Of a DNA stretch of 57,723 bases, positions 33,406 through 42,287 are shown one piece after another; the first letter of the stretch is position 1, and each line of letters starts with the position of its first letter. The DNA lies in assembly GCA_016184365.1 (NCBI GenBank), contig JACPCW010000086.1, positions 42,966 to 100,688 of the forward strand, given 5' to 3'. Position numbers and translations under genes: made by a program. The notes below the pieces were generated by a model. It ran no database searches, had not been told where the DNA came from, and saw only the letters and a list, made by a program, of their open reading frames with translations. Origin of the DNA: Candidatus Rokuibacteriota bacterium. GTDB taxonomy: Bacteria > Methylomirabilota > Methylomirabilia > Rokubacteriales > CSP1-6.

Positions 33406-33497
33406 TTCGCGTAGAGCCGCAGGACGCCGAGCGCGAACGTCGAGACGACGACGACGGCGCCGATGAGCGTGAGCGCGATTTCCTGGAGCCGGCTCAC
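33402..33497 (-). CDS. 31-residue single-span membrane peptide coupled to the TRAP permease
   Basis: A GTG at 33497 overlaps the TRAP permease stop (GTGA), and the ORF's own TGA overlaps the GTG of the SDR (GTGA at 33402-33405). The peptide MSRLQEIALTLIGAVVVVST then FALGVLRLYAK is one hydrophobic helix with a basic end. It sits within the fully coupled unit permease-peptide-SDR. It could be a small accessory subunit of the transporter. The arrangement supports translation, but there is no family recognition. Confidence 0.6.
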   Translation of the reverse strand: MSRLQEIALTLIGAVVVVSTFALGVLRLYAK

Positions 33498-35551
33498 GAC
33501 CGCGGCGCCTCCAGCTCGCGCGCGACCGCCGCGGACGATGCCACCGGTGCAGGCACCGGCTCGAACCGGCGGATCTTCTGCGACGCGAGCCCGCCCGCGA
33601 GGAAGATCAGACCGACGGCGTCCGTCGTGATCCCCGGGTCGATCAGGAGCAGCGCGGCGACGATGAACAGCGCGCGCTCGATCCAGATGGCCGGCCGCAG
33701 GAATTGCCCTTCGAGACCGGCGGCCAGCGCGATGACGCCGATCGTGCCGGTCACCACGACGCGAATCACCTCGGGCCACGTGCCCTGGAAGAGCAGCGCC
33801 GGCGAGTACACGAAGAAGAACGGCACGATGAAACCGGCCGCGGCGAACTTCATCGCCTGGAGGCCGGCGCCCCAGAGGCTCGCGCCGCCGATCGACGCCG
33901 CCGCATAGACCGCCAGCGCCACCGGCGGGGTCACCGCCGACAGGCACGAGAAGTAGAACGCGAACATGTGGGCCGCGATCGGTGTGACGCCGAGCTTGAT
34001 GATGGCGGGAATCAGGAGCGCCGCCTGCATGATGTACGCGGGCGTCGTCGGCATCCCCATGCCGAGGACCACGCCGGCGATCATCGTGATGACGAGCGCC
34101 AGGATCAGGTGCCCGGCGGCCAGGTCGATCAGGAAGCCCGTGAAGCGCAGGGCGAGGCCCGTCTGCAGCACGATCCCGATGACGATGCCGGCCGCCGCGC
34201 ACGCCATCGCGACCGGAATGGTGTGCTCCGCGCCTTCCTTCAGCCCGAGCGGGATCTCGTGGAACACGAGCCGGCGCAGTCGCTCGGTCCCGGCCGGGAG
34301 CCGCGTGGCGAGCACCAGACTGGCGGCGGCCAGCAGCGCGAGCAGCACGCCGAGCGTGCGGCCGTTCGAGCTCACCCACAGCACCGCGCCCACGGCGACG
34401 AACGCCCACGCCCACCGGTCGAGCAGCCAGCAGAAGAGCACGACCACCGCCGAGAGGATCGCGGCGTACGTGGCGGTGAATCCGTCGACGAGCAGCCCGA
34501 TGATCACGATGACCGGCAGGAACAGATGGCCCTGCGCCCGGATGACCGCGACGAGGTCCGGCAGCTCCTCGCGCGGGATGCCGCGCAGGCCCGTCCGCAT
34601 CGCGTTGAAGTGGATCGCGGCGAACAGCGCGCCGTAGTAGAAGACGGCCGGGATCAGCGCGGCGATCATCACCTTCGAGTACGACCAGCCGAGGAACTCG
34701 GCCATCACGAACGCGGCCGCGCCCATGACCGGCGGCATGATCTGGCCGCCCGTCGACGCGACCGCCTCGATCGCCGCGGCGCTCTCGGCCTTGAAGCCGG
34801 TCTTCTTCATCATCGGGATCGTCAGCCAGCCGTCGACCATGACGTTGGCGACGGCGGAGCCCGAGATCGTGCCGAACATGCTCGACGACACGACGGCGAC
34901 CTTGCCCGGGCCACCGCGCGCGCCGCCCGCGATCGCGTTGGCGAAGCTCATGAAGAACTGGCCGGCGCCGGACTTCTCGAGATACGCGCCGAAGATGATG
35001 AAGAGGATCACGTACGTGCCGGCGACCGCGAGCGGCACGCCGAAGACGCCCTCCGTGGTGAACCACGTCTGGTCGAGCAGGATCTCGAGGCTGAGCCCCT
35101 TGTGATGGAGCACGCCCGGCAGCCAGGGACCCGCCAGGGCATACGCGATGAAGGACACGGCCACGATCGGCAGCGAGGCGCCGATCGTCCGCCGGGTCGC
35201 CTCCAGCACGAGCAGGACGCCGGCGATGGCGACGATCTTGTCGGCCGCGAAGAGCGGGTGCGCCGTCGGGAAGCGGTTCACGACGTAGTCGTACTCCACG
35301 AACATGTAGCCGACGGCCGCGAGCGACAGGGCCGCGAGGCCCAGATCGCTCCACGGGATCACGCCCGGCGAGGCGCCTCTCGCCCGCGGCCAGAGCAGGA
35401 ACGCGAGCGACAGGCTGAAGCCGAGCGTGATGTAGAGGAACGCCTGCTGGTCGGGCGCGTAGGTGGTGAGGCGCGCGTAGACGTGGAAGGCGGCCATGAC
35501 GACCGCCACCACGCCGACGACGAACCCCGGGTATCCGGAGAGCTTGCGCAC
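33494..35551 (-). CDS. TRAP transporter permease, 4TM/12TM fusion (DctQ-DctM type)
   Basis: The 685-residue protein is highly hydrophobic and has the fusion architecture of TAXI-TRAP permeases: a short N-terminal part (about residues 1-110) equivalent to the small subunit and a large DctM-like part. Characteristic blocks are GASLPIVAVSFIAYALAGPW, FGVPLAVAGTYVILFIIFGA, SGSAVANVMVDGWLTIPMMK and GMGMPTTPAYIMQAALLIPA. It imports an organic anion with Na+ or H+ together with the TAXI binding protein encoded 21 bp upstream. The GTG at 35551 is used. Confidence 0.94.
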   Translation of the reverse strand: MRKLSGYPGFVVGVVAVVMAAFHVYARLTTYAPDQQAFLYITLGFSLSLAFLLWPRARGASPGVIPWSDLGLAALSLAAVGYMFVEYDYVVNRFPTAHPLFAADKIVAIAGVLLVLEATRRTIGASLPIVAVSFIAYALAGPWLPGVLHHKGLSLEILLDQTWFTTEGVFGVPLAVAGTYVILFIIFGAYLEKSGAGQFFMSFANAIAGGARGGPGKVAVVSSSMFGTISGSAVANVMVDGWLTIPMMKKTGFKAESAAAIEAVASTGGQIMPPVMGAAAFVMAEFLGWSYSKVMIAALIPAVFYYGALFAAIHFNAMRTGLRGIPREELPDLVAVIRAQGHLFLPVIVIIGLLVDGFTATYAAILSAVVVLFCWLLDRWAWAFVAVGAVLWVSSNGRTLGVLLALLAAASLVLATRLPAGTERLRRLVFHEIPLGLKEGAEHTIPVAMACAAAGIVIGIVLQTGLALRFTGFLIDLAAGHLILALVITMIAGVVLGMGMPTTPAYIMQAALLIPAIIKLGVTPIAAHMFAFYFSCLSAVTPPVALAVYAAASIGGASLWGAGLQAMKFAAAGFIVPFFFVYSPALLFQGTWPEVIRVVVTGTIGVIALAAGLEGQFLRPAIWIERALFIVAALLLIDPGITTDAVGLIFLAGGLASQKIRRFEPVPAPVASSAAVARELEAPRS

Positions 35552-35572
35552 CGGACGACTACCCTCGCGGCC

Positions 35573-36547
35573 CTATTTCAGGATGCCGATTTCCTTGTAG
35601 TACTTCGCGGCGCCGGGATGGTACGGCATGCCGTAGTCCCGGCCCATCTCCTGCGGCGTGATGCCGGCCATGCTCTTCGCCACGTGGACGAAGTCGTTGC
35701 GGCCCTCGATGATCGCCTTCGTCACCTTGTAGATGGCGTCGGCGGGCGTCTTCGCCGACGCGATCAGGATGGTCGGCGCCTGGAACGTCAGGACGTCTTC
35801 CTTGATGCCCTGCTCGCCGTACGTCCCCGCCTTGACGGTGTGGCGGACGAACCCCGGGTTGTGCTCCTTGATCTTCACGAATTCCGCGTCGCTGACCGGG
35901 ACCATCTTGAGCTTCATGGTCGAGCCGAGGTCGAGGATGAAGGAGCCGGGGACCACGGTGAACCAGCCCGCGGCGAGCGCCTGCCGGTTCTTCATCGCCT
36001 CGACGTTGGCGGTGATCGGACCGTAGCTCTTCGATCCGAGATCCTCCAGCTTCATGCCGTTGACCTTGAGCAGCAGTTCCCAGCCGTCGGTCAGGCTCGT
36101 GTTGCCGCGCGCCGGCAGCGACACCGGCTTGCCCTTCAGGTCCTTGATGCTGCGGATGTCGCTGTCCACGGGCACCACGAGCTGCCACACGTTCGGGTAG
36201 TAGGTCGCGACGTACAGCGCCTTGTCCGTCTGCTTGCCGGACCACTGGCCCTTGCCGCTGCGCGCATCCTGCAGCACGTTGGTCATCGACCAGCCGAGGT
36301 CGGCCTTGTCGTTGCGCATCTTCTCCATGTTGACGAGGGCGGCGCCGGGCTCCACCTGCACGTCGAGCTCGGGGAACTTCTTCCGGACGACCTCGGCCGT
36401 GGCGCCCGCGAGCGGCGTCCAGGAACCGCCGGTCGGTCCGGCCGAGAAGACCAGCGACACCTTCTGCTGCGCCGCCGTCGGCGCCACGAGCGCCGCCGCC
36501 AGGGAGCCCACCGCGACCAGTGCGATCAGGGACTTGCGAATCGACAT
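35573..36547 (-). CDS. TAXI-family TRAP transporter solute-binding protein
   Basis: The 324-residue protein has a signal peptide (SLIALVAVGSLAAALVAPTA, cleaved near TAAQQ) and the TAXI pattern: VFSAGPTGGSWTPLAGATAE, ELDVQVEPGAALVNMEKMRN and KADLGWSMTN. It binds a carboxylated substrate in the periplasm and hands it to the TRAP permease. Its neighbours, a LarA-like isomerase and an SDR, suggest a hydroxyacid-type ligand. Confidence 0.94.
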   Translation of the reverse strand: MSIRKSLIALVAVGSLAAALVAPTAAQQKVSLVFSAGPTGGSWTPLAGATAEVVRKKFPELDVQVEPGAALVNMEKMRNDKADLGWSMTNVLQDARSGKGQWSGKQTDKALYVATYYPNVWQLVVPVDSDIRSIKDLKGKPVSLPARGNTSLTDGWELLLKVNGMKLEDLGSKSYGPITANVEAMKNRQALAAGWFTVVPGSFILDLGSTMKLKMVPVSDAEFVKIKEHNPGFVRHTVKAGTYGEQGIKEDVLTFQAPTILIASAKTPADAIYKVTKAIIEGRNDFVHVAKSMAGITPQEMGRDYGMPYHPGAAKYYKEIGILK

Positions 36548-36587
36548 TGCGAGCGCGTCCTCCTTGAGGGATTGGAGCCTTGAGGGA

Positions 36588-37832
36588 TTAGAGCGGGATC
36601 AGCTGACCGGCCGCGTCGAATCCGAGCGGCACGGGGTCGCCCACCGGCGTGAGGTCGGCCCGGCGGCGCACTTCGTCGAAGTACGCCGCCGACACCTCCA
36701 CTTCGCCGAGCGTGAGCGTGTTCTTGATGCGGATGACGCGCGCCTGCTCGGGCGTCGTGAGCCCGATGCACGCGAGCGCGTTCTCGATGGCCTCGCGGTC
36801 GGTGTCGAACGTCGCCGGCACCTTCGCGCCGTTCGGCGCGCACGCCGTGATGGCGTTGATCAGCGTCGGCTTCATGTCGATCTTGTCGACGAGCCGGCGC
36901 GTGGTGAAGTCCGCGTTGCCGATGCCGACCGCGTTGCCGTAGCTGTGCTCCGTCAGGTCGAGCGCGACGATCCAGAGGATCTTCTGGTCCGACGGGAACG
37001 GCTCGTGCGGATTGGACGGCCGCCCGATCACGTTCGTGTCCATGCCCGAGCCTGAAATGTTCTTCCCCATCTCCTCGACGATGAGGATGTCCACGGGGGT
37101 GAACGGCAGGCGCATCATCCAGTCGCGCGCCTGCTCGAGTAACCGCCGCTCCCCCGCTTCGAGTTCCCGCGCCCCGAACGCTTCGAGATGCGCCGTCTCG
37201 TCGTAGCCGTTCTCGAGCACCGCGAGCCCGAAGCCGATCCGCGCCTGGCCGAGGATCTCGCGGCCGACGGACGTGATGACCTTCTCGTAGCCGTGCGTGA
37301 CGTTCGTCCGGTGGTACTGGATCGCGCCCTGGTACTTGCCGAGGCCGATCGTCATCATCTTGAACAGGCCGGACTCGATCGAGCCCTTGAAGTCCGTGTG
37401 CGGCTTGACGCGGTTCACGAGGCCGATCCAGTCGGCTTCCGACGCGAAGCGATCGAGCCACACCGGTAGGCCGAACGCCTCACCGACCTGGACGACGTCC
37501 ATCGTCGCGCGGACGGGGCAGCCCATGGTCTGCTCCGTGATGCCGTAGTGCGCGAGGACGTCGAGCTGTCCGTCGGCGGTGCCGCCGCCATGACTGCCCA
37601 TGGCCGGGAAGATGAACGGCCGCGCGCCGAGATCGCGGAGCCACCGCACCGTGGCGCCGACGATGACGTCGATGTTGGCGATGCCGCGGCTGCCCGCGCC
37701 GACCGCGACGGTGTCGCCGCGGCGGACCGGCAGACCGGCGCCCGCGAGCGTGTCGCCGACGGCGCGTGGAATGTCGGTCACGCGCGGACGCGGGAACGTC
37801 TGGCGCACGCGGAGCATCGCCGGTAGAGCCAT
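36588..37832 (-). CDS. Lactate racemase (LarA)-like isomerase, DUF2088 domain
   Basis: The 414-residue protein has the LarA-type N-terminal domain: VAVGAGSRGIANIDVIVGAT, FIFPAMGSHGGGTADGQLDV, NRVKPHTDFKGSIESGLFKM and IGLGKYQGAIQYH. The conserved His and Lys of these motifs match those around the nickel-pincer cofactor in LarA. It probably racemises or epimerises a 2-hydroxyacid. No larB, larC or larE gene is present in the window to make the cofactor. It is the first gene of the TRAP operon and has a good promoter (TTGACT-17-TATTTA) upstream. Confidence 0.85.
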   Translation of the reverse strand: MALPAMLRVRQTFPRPRVTDIPRAVGDTLAGAGLPVRRGDTVAVGAGSRGIANIDVIVGATVRWLRDLGARPFIFPAMGSHGGGTADGQLDVLAHYGITEQTMGCPVRATMDVVQVGEAFGLPVWLDRFASEADWIGLVNRVKPHTDFKGSIESGLFKMMTIGLGKYQGAIQYHRTNVTHGYEKVITSVGREILGQARIGFGLAVLENGYDETAHLEAFGARELEAGERRLLEQARDWMMRLPFTPVDILIVEEMGKNISGSGMDTNVIGRPSNPHEPFPSDQKILWIVALDLTEHSYGNAVGIGNADFTTRRLVDKIDMKPTLINAITACAPNGAKVPATFDTDREAIENALACIGLTTPEQARVIRIKNTLTLGEVEVSAAYFDEVRRRADLTPVGDPVPLGFDAAGQLIPL

Positions 37833-37884
37833 GTGGTCGGTATCCTCCAGGGACGTCGACAAGCCGGGGCCGAAGCGCCCCTTG

Positions 37885-37913
37885 TAAATACCGGTCAGAC
37901 CGCGTGAAGTCAA
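37885..37913 (-). promoter_or_regulatory. Probable sigma-70 promoter of the LarA-TRAP operon
   Basis: On the minus strand TTGACT (37913-37908) and TATTTA (37890-37885) are separated by 17 bp. They lie 53 bp before the LarA-like start codon, with a GGAGG ribosome site in between. A short GGGGC-GAAGC-GCCCC hairpin also lies between the promoter and the gene. Confidence 0.65.
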
Positions 37914-37958
37914 AGGGTTTTTGCCCGACGGTTGTGGTATATATGCCCCCCAATTCCG

Positions 37959-38720
37959 ATGCCTGATGTCCGTCGTACCCTCGTCATCCTCGTCATCGTC
38001 GGAGTGCTCGGATCGAGTAGCGGCTGTGCGTATCTCACGCCGCAACCGACACCGATCCTTCCGCCGGCAGAGCTCTATTCGAAGGGCGAATCGGATCTCG
38101 CGCGCGGCCGGTACGAGGACGCGCGGACGAGCTTCCGCACGATCGTCGAACGCCACGCGAACGCGTCGGCCGCGCCGCGCGCGCGGTTCCTGATCGGCGA
38201 GGCGTTCTATCGCGAGGGCGAGTTCGACAAGGCGATCAAGGAGTTCGACGCCTTCATGGCGTTCTATCCGCGGCACCAGATCGCGGACCTCGTGCAATTC
38301 CGGCTCGCGATGAGCTACTACGACCAGCTGAAGCCGATCGAGCAGGACCAGGGGCTCACCGCCAAGGCGCTCGAGCAGTTCCGCAAGCTCGTGAAGGAAT
38401 ACCCGGAGAGCCGGTACGCGACCGACGCGCTCGCGAAGATCGACATCTGCCGCGGCCGCATCGCGCAGAAGGAAGTCTGGGTCGCGAACTACTACTTCAC
38501 GCAGGGCAACCCGGGCGGCGCGCGCCAGCGGCTCGAGAACGTGCTGAAGGAATATCCGCGCACGCTCGTGGTGCCCGAGACGCTCTTCCTCCTCGCCGAG
38601 GTCAACTTCCACGAAGGCAAGAATCCCGAAGCCGTCAACCTGCTCCGCCGGCTGTCGAGCGAATATCCGCACACGGAGTGGGGCCGCCGGGCGGCGCAAC
38701 GGCTCCGCAGCCCGAACTGA
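37959..38720 (+). CDS. BamD/YbgF-like TPR lipoprotein
   Basis: The ~253-residue protein starts MPDVRRTLVILVIVGVLGSS and has a lipobox-like LGSSSGC with Cys near residue 23, so it is predicted to be lipidated. It then shows tetratricopeptide repeats: LYSKGESDLARGRYEDARTS, GEAFYREGEFDKAIKEFDAF and YFTQGNPGGARQRLENVLKE. BamD is an outer-membrane lipoprotein of the BAM complex; YbgF/CpoB is periplasmic. The order and spacing of repeats fits BamD, which supports a diderm envelope. The ATG at 37959 is chosen; an earlier in-frame start would place extra residues before the leader. It is followed 10 bp later by threonine aldolase. Confidence 0.82.
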   Translation: MPDVRRTLVILVIVGVLGSSSGCAYLTPQPTPILPPAELYSKGESDLARGRYEDARTSFRTIVERHANASAAPRARFLIGEAFYREGEFDKAIKEFDAFMAFYPRHQIADLVQFRLAMSYYDQLKPIEQDQGLTAKALEQFRKLVKEYPESRYATDALAKIDICRGRIAQKEVWVANYYFTQGNPGGARQRLENVLKEYPRTLVVPETLFLLAEVNFHEGKNPEAVNLLRRLSSEYPHTEWGRRAAQRLRSPN

Positions 38721-38730
38721 GGATCCCGCC

Positions 38731-39789
38731 ATGCACGACGTCGTCGACCTTCGCTCGGACACCCTGACGCTCCCGACTCCGGAGATGCGCGACGCGATGG
38801 CGCGCGCCGAGGTCGGTGACGACGTCTGGGAAGAGGATCCGACCGTCAAGCGCCTCGAAGCGATGGCGGCGGAGCGCCTGGGCAAGGACGCGGGTCTGTT
38901 CGTCACGTCGGGCACGCAGGGCAATCTCGTCAGCGTCGTCGCCCAGGCGCGCGGCGGGCAGGAAGTCGTGCTGGACGCGGACTCGCACGTCTTCAATTAC
39001 GAGGTCGGCGGCGCCGCCGTCGTCGGGCACGTGCAGACGCGGCCGATCAAGACGGCGCGCGGCTTTCTCACGCCCGAGCAGGTGCGCGAGGCGATCCGGC
39101 CCGCGAACATTCACCTCGCCGAGACCGCGCTCGTCTGCATCGAGAACACGCACAACCGCCATGGCGGCACGTGCTGCACGCCCGAGGAGATCGCCGCCGT
39201 CGCGGAGGTCGCGCACGGCGCCGGCGCGCGCGTGCATCTGGACGGCGCGCGCCTGTTCAACGCCGCGGTGGCGCTCGGCCGTCCCGCGCGCGACTTCTGC
39301 CGCGCCGTCGACTCGGTCACGTTCTGCCTGTCGAAGGGCCTGGGGGCGCCGGTCGGCTCGATCGTCTGCGGTTCTCACGAGCTCGTGTCGCGCGCCCGGC
39401 GCGTGCGGAAGATGCTGGGCGGCGGCATGCGGCAGGCCGGCGTCATCGCCGCCGCGGGCATCGTCGCGCTCGAGCGCATGATCGACCGCCTGGCCGACGA
39501 TCACGCGAACGCGCGCACGCTGGCGGAGGGCGTCGCCCGGCTCCCCGGCCTGCGCGTCGACCTCGCGTCGGTGCAGACGAACATCGTCATCTTCCACGTC
39601 GAGCGCGGCGCGGCCGACGCGTCGGCGCGCGCGACGCAGGAGCTCGTGGCCGGCGGCATCGCACGCAAGGTGAAGGTCCACGCGATCGGCCCGATGTCGA
39701 TCCGGTGTGTGACCCACAAGGACGTCGACGCCGACGACATCCGGCGCGCGCTCGACGCAATGAACGAGATCACCCAGGGCTGGGCCTAG
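38731..39789 (+). CDS. ltaE: Low-specificity L-threonine aldolase
   Basis: The 352-residue fold-type I PLP enzyme opens DVVDLRSDTLTLPTPEMRDA and contains ENTHNRHGGTCCTPEEIAAV, the Asp motif HLDGARLFNAAVALG and the PLP lysine in TFCLSKGLGAPVGSIV. It cleaves L-threonine/L-allo-threonine to glycine and acetaldehyde. The resulting glycine could feed the glycine cleavage system encoded elsewhere in the window. Confidence 0.94.
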   Translation: MHDVVDLRSDTLTLPTPEMRDAMARAEVGDDVWEEDPTVKRLEAMAAERLGKDAGLFVTSGTQGNLVSVVAQARGGQEVVLDADSHVFNYEVGGAAVVGHVQTRPIKTARGFLTPEQVREAIRPANIHLAETALVCIENTHNRHGGTCCTPEEIAAVAEVAHGAGARVHLDGARLFNAAVALGRPARDFCRAVDSVTFCLSKGLGAPVGSIVCGSHELVSRARRVRKMLGGGMRQAGVIAAAGIVALERMIDRLADDHANARTLAEGVARLPGLRVDLASVQTNIVIFHVERGAADASARATQELVAGGIARKVKVHAIGPMSIRCVTHKDVDADDIRRALDAMNEITQGWA

Positions 39790-39819
39790 AGGCCCGCGGA
39801 CGCGCCTGAGGAGGCCTCC

Positions 39820-40797
39820 ATGGCGGAACCCCTGCTCGAGATCAAGGGCCTGAAGACGCACTTCTTCACGGATGAAGGTGTGGTCCGGGCCGTCGACGGC
39901 ATCTCTCTCTACATCAACCCCGGCGAGACGCTCGGCGTCGTCGGCGAGTCGGGCTGCGGCAAGAGCGTGACCGCGCTCAGCATCATGCGCCTCATCCCGA
40001 CGCCGCCCGGCCGCATCACCGAAGGCCAGATCATGTACAACGGCCGGAACCTCCTCGACTTGACGCCGGCGCAGATGCGGAAGATCCGCGGCAAGGAGAT
40101 CGCGATGATCTTCCAGGAGCCGATGACGTCGCTGAACCCGGTCTTCACCTGCGGCGAGCAGATCGCCGAGGCGATCCGGCTCCACGAAGGCCTCTCGCGG
40201 CGCGACGCCATGGACAAGACCGTGGAGATGCTGCGCATCGTCCACATCCCCAACGCCGAGCGCCGGGTGAAGGAGTATCCGCACCAGCTGTCCGGCGGCA
40301 TGCGGCAACGGATCATGATCGCGATGGCGCTCAGCTGCAATCCGAAGCTCCTGATCGCGGACGAGCCGACGACCGCGCTCGACGTGACGATCCAGGCACA
40401 GATCCTCGAGCTCCTGAACGAGCTCAAGTCGAAGTTCAACATGGCGATCATGCTCATCACGCACGACATGGGCGTCATCGCCGAGACGGCGCAGCGCGTG
40501 GTCGTCATGTACGCCGCCGAGGTCGTCGAAGAGGCGCCGGTGGTCGAGCTCTTCAAGGAGCCGCTGCATCCGTACACCCAGGGCCTGCTGCGGTCGATCC
40601 CGCGCATCGACCTCGCGGCCGTCCAGAAGACGAAGCTCGAGCAGATTCCGGGAACGGTTCCGACGCTCCGCGGCGACGTGAAGCCGGGCTGCCGGTTCGC
40701 GCCGCGGTGCGCGCTGGCCAAGCCGATGCATTTCGAGAACACGCCCCAGCTGAAGGAAGTCAGGCCCGGCCACAAAGTGGCCTGCTTCCTTTACTAG
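39820..40797 (+). CDS. oppD: Oligopeptide/dipeptide ABC transporter ATPase, OppD-like
   Basis: The 325-residue ATPase has Walker [10 protein letters not shown], the Q-loop in [13 protein letters not shown], the signature [15 protein letters not shown] and Walker [13 protein letters not shown], followed by the switch His in LITHDMG. The C-terminal oligo_HPY region ([14 protein letters not shown] and [10 protein letters not shown], with clustered Cys) is typical of OppD/DppD, which binds a [4Fe-4S] cluster in some members. No permease gene is adjacent, so it may energise the DppBC-like permease at 25768-27626. Confidence 0.94.
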   Translation: MAEPLLEIKGLKTHFFTDEGVVRAVDGISLYINPGETLGVVGESGCGKSVTALSIMRLIPTPPGRITEGQIMYNGRNLLDLTPAQMRKIRGKEIAMIFQEPMTSLNPVFTCGEQIAEAIRLHEGLSRRDAMDKTVEMLRIVHIPNAERRVKEYPHQLSGGMRQRIMIAMALSCNPKLLIADEPTTALDVTIQAQILELLNELKSKFNMAIMLITHDMGVIAETAQRVVVMYAAEVVEEAPVVELFKEPLHPYTQGLLRSIPRIDLAAVQKTKLEQIPGTVPTLRGDVKPGCRFAPRCALAKPMHFENTPQLKEVRPGHKVACFLY

Positions 40798-40806
40798 AGG
40801 TCAGCC

Positions 40807-41808
40807 ATGGCCCAGGTCCAGACCGGACAACCGCTCCTACGCGTCAAGAACCTCAGGAAGTACTTCCCCATCCGCGGGGGCCTCTTCTCGCGCGAAGTCG
40901 CGCGCGTCCACGCGGTCGACGACGTGTCGTTCGAGATCATGCCGGGCGAGACGCTCGGCCTCGTCGGCGAATCGGGCTGCGGCAAGTCGACGACGGGACG
41001 GACCATTCTGCGATTGATCGAGCCGACGGCGGGCGACGTCTGGTTCCAGGACAAGAACGTCAGCCAGCTCGACAAGCGGCAGCTGCGGGCGCTCCGGAAG
41101 GAAATGCAGATCATCTTCCAGGACCCGTATGCCTCGCTGAATCCGCGCATGACGGTCGGGTCGATCATCGGCGAGGCCCTGGTGATCCACAAGCTCGCGC
41201 CGACGCGCAAGGCGCGTGAAGAGCGCGTCGTGCAGCTGCTCGAGGTCGTCGGCCTCACGGCCGATCACCTGCGCCGCTATCCGCACGAGTTCTCCGGCGG
41301 CCAGCGCCAGCGCATCGGCATCGCCCGCGCGCTCGCGGTCAACCCGAAGCTCATCGTGTGCGACGAGCCGGTCTCCGCGCTCGACGTGTCCGTGCAGGCG
41401 CAGGTCATCAACCTGCTCGAGGATCTACAATCGAAGTTCGGCCTGACCTACCTCTTCATCGCGCACGACCTGTCGGTCGTCGAGCACATCTCGACGCGCG
41501 TGGCCGTCATGTACCTCGGCAAGATCGTCGAGGTCGCGACCGCGAAAGAGCTCTACACGAATCCGAAGCACCCCTACACCGAGGCGCTGCTGTCGGCGGT
41601 GCCGGTGCCGGACCCGACCGTGAAGCGGAAGCGGATCATTCTCGAAGGCGACGTGCCGAGCCCGATCAATCCGCCGTCGGGATGCCGGTTCCACACGCGC
41701 TGCGCGATCCGGGTGCCGTCGTGCTCGCGCAACGAGCAGGTGCTGCAGGAGGTCTCGCCGGGCCACTGGGTCGCGTGCCAGGTCCGCAGCGGAGTCGCGA
41801 CCGCTTGA
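40807..41808 (+). CDS. oppF: Oligopeptide/dipeptide ABC transporter ATPase, OppF-like
   Basis: The 333-residue partner ATPase has Walker [30 protein letters not shown], the signature [20 protein letters not shown] and Walker [15 protein letters not shown]. The C-terminus has [16 protein letters not shown]. With the OppD-like protein it would form the ATPase heterodimer. It is 9 bp downstream of oppD, and a structured repeat follows its stop immediately. Confidence 0.94.
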   Translation: MAQVQTGQPLLRVKNLRKYFPIRGGLFSREVARVHAVDDVSFEIMPGETLGLVGESGCGKSTTGRTILRLIEPTAGDVWFQDKNVSQLDKRQLRALRKEMQIIFQDPYASLNPRMTVGSIIGEALVIHKLAPTRKAREERVVQLLEVVGLTADHLRRYPHEFSGGQRQRIGIARALAVNPKLIVCDEPVSALDVSVQAQVINLLEDLQSKFGLTYLFIAHDLSVVEHISTRVAVMYLGKIVEVATAKELYTNPKHPYTEALLSAVPVPDPTVKRKRIILEGDVPSPINPPSGCRFHTRCAIRVPSCSRNEQVLQEVSPGHWVACQVRSGVATA

Positions 41809-41809
41809 A

Positions 41810-41886
41810 CTGGGGGCCCCGAAATGGCCCCCAGACCCCCCGACGCTCGGAGCGCCCCGGCAAAGCCGTGGCGCTCCTCGAATCCG
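41810..41886 (+). repeat. Two-hairpin G/C-tract repeat downstream of oppF
   Basis: CTGGGGGCCCCGAAATGGCC with CCCAG forms the first hairpin; GACCCCCC is the second C-tract. The second half GCTCGGAGCGCCCCGGC and GCCGTGGCGCTCCTCG pairs as a longer stem. It begins one base after the oppF stop and ends 16 bp before the zinc-ribbon gene, in the sense orientation of both. Confidence 0.85.
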
Positions 41887-41902
41887 GAGCAGGGAGACGA
41901 CG

Positions 41903-42202
41903 ATGCCGGTGAAGCCGTCCGAATCGGAAGAGGAATACTTCGCGCGCCAGGAGTTCGAGAAGCGCAAGACCGCGCTCGCCGAGGCGAGCAGCAAGGCGTC
42001 GCAGGACGAGCGCGCGCGCATCCTGGCGGTCGCGAAAGGCCGCTGCCCGAAGTGCGCATCGCCCCTCGTCGAGGTCCATTACCACGGCGTCGAGCTCGAC
42101 AAGTGCTCGGGCTGCGGCGGCGTGTGGCTCGACGTCGGCGAGCTGGAACGCGTGGTCGAGGACAAGGGCTTCCTCGGCGGCGTCCGGAAGATCTTCGGCT
42201 GA
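41903..42202 (+). CDS. Zinc-ribbon protein (zf-TFIIB type)
   Basis: The 99-residue protein has a charged, helical N-terminal half (SEEEYFARQEFEKRKTALAE) and a C-terminal zinc ribbon with four cysteines, CPKCASPLVEV and LDKCSGCGGVWLDVGELERV. The CxxC/CxxC pattern with GVWLD is the zf-TFIIB-type ribbon (Pfam-like). The N-terminal half may be a short coiled coil. The function is unknown; RNA, DNA or protein interaction is possible. It is flanked on both sides by copies of the same structured repeat. Confidence 0.82.
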   Translation: MPVKPSESEEEYFARQEFEKRKTALAEASSKASQDERARILAVAKGRCPKCASPLVEVHYHGVELDKCSGCGGVWLDVGELERVVEDKGFLGGVRKIFG

Positions 42203-42281
42203 ACGTGGGGGGGCCCCGACATGGCGCCCCACACCCCCCAACGCTCGGAGCGCCCCGGCGTAGCCGTGGCGCCCCTCGTCA
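42203..42281 (+). repeat. Two-hairpin G/C-tract repeat downstream of the zinc-ribbon gene
   Basis: ACGTGGGGGGGCCCCGACAT then GGCGCCCCAC forms an imperfect first hairpin, ACCCCCCA is the second C-tract, and GCGCCCCGGCGTAGCCGTGGC then GCCCCTCG forms the second hairpin region. The element starts at the first base after the stop codon and ends seven bases before the convergent SDR stop. Confidence 0.85.
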
Positions 42282-42287
42282 GCCCGT

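Noticed and set aside
33402-35354. A 650-codon frame within the TRAP permease gene
   Set aside because: It is Arg/Gly-rich shadow of the permease in another frame; only its last 31 codons, after the permease stop, form a plausible separate ORF.
37915-37944. A sigma-70 promoter for the TPR lipoprotein gene with TATATAT as -10
   Set aside because: The AT-rich -10-like run exists, but no acceptable -35 hexamer lies 16-18 bp upstream; left unannotated.
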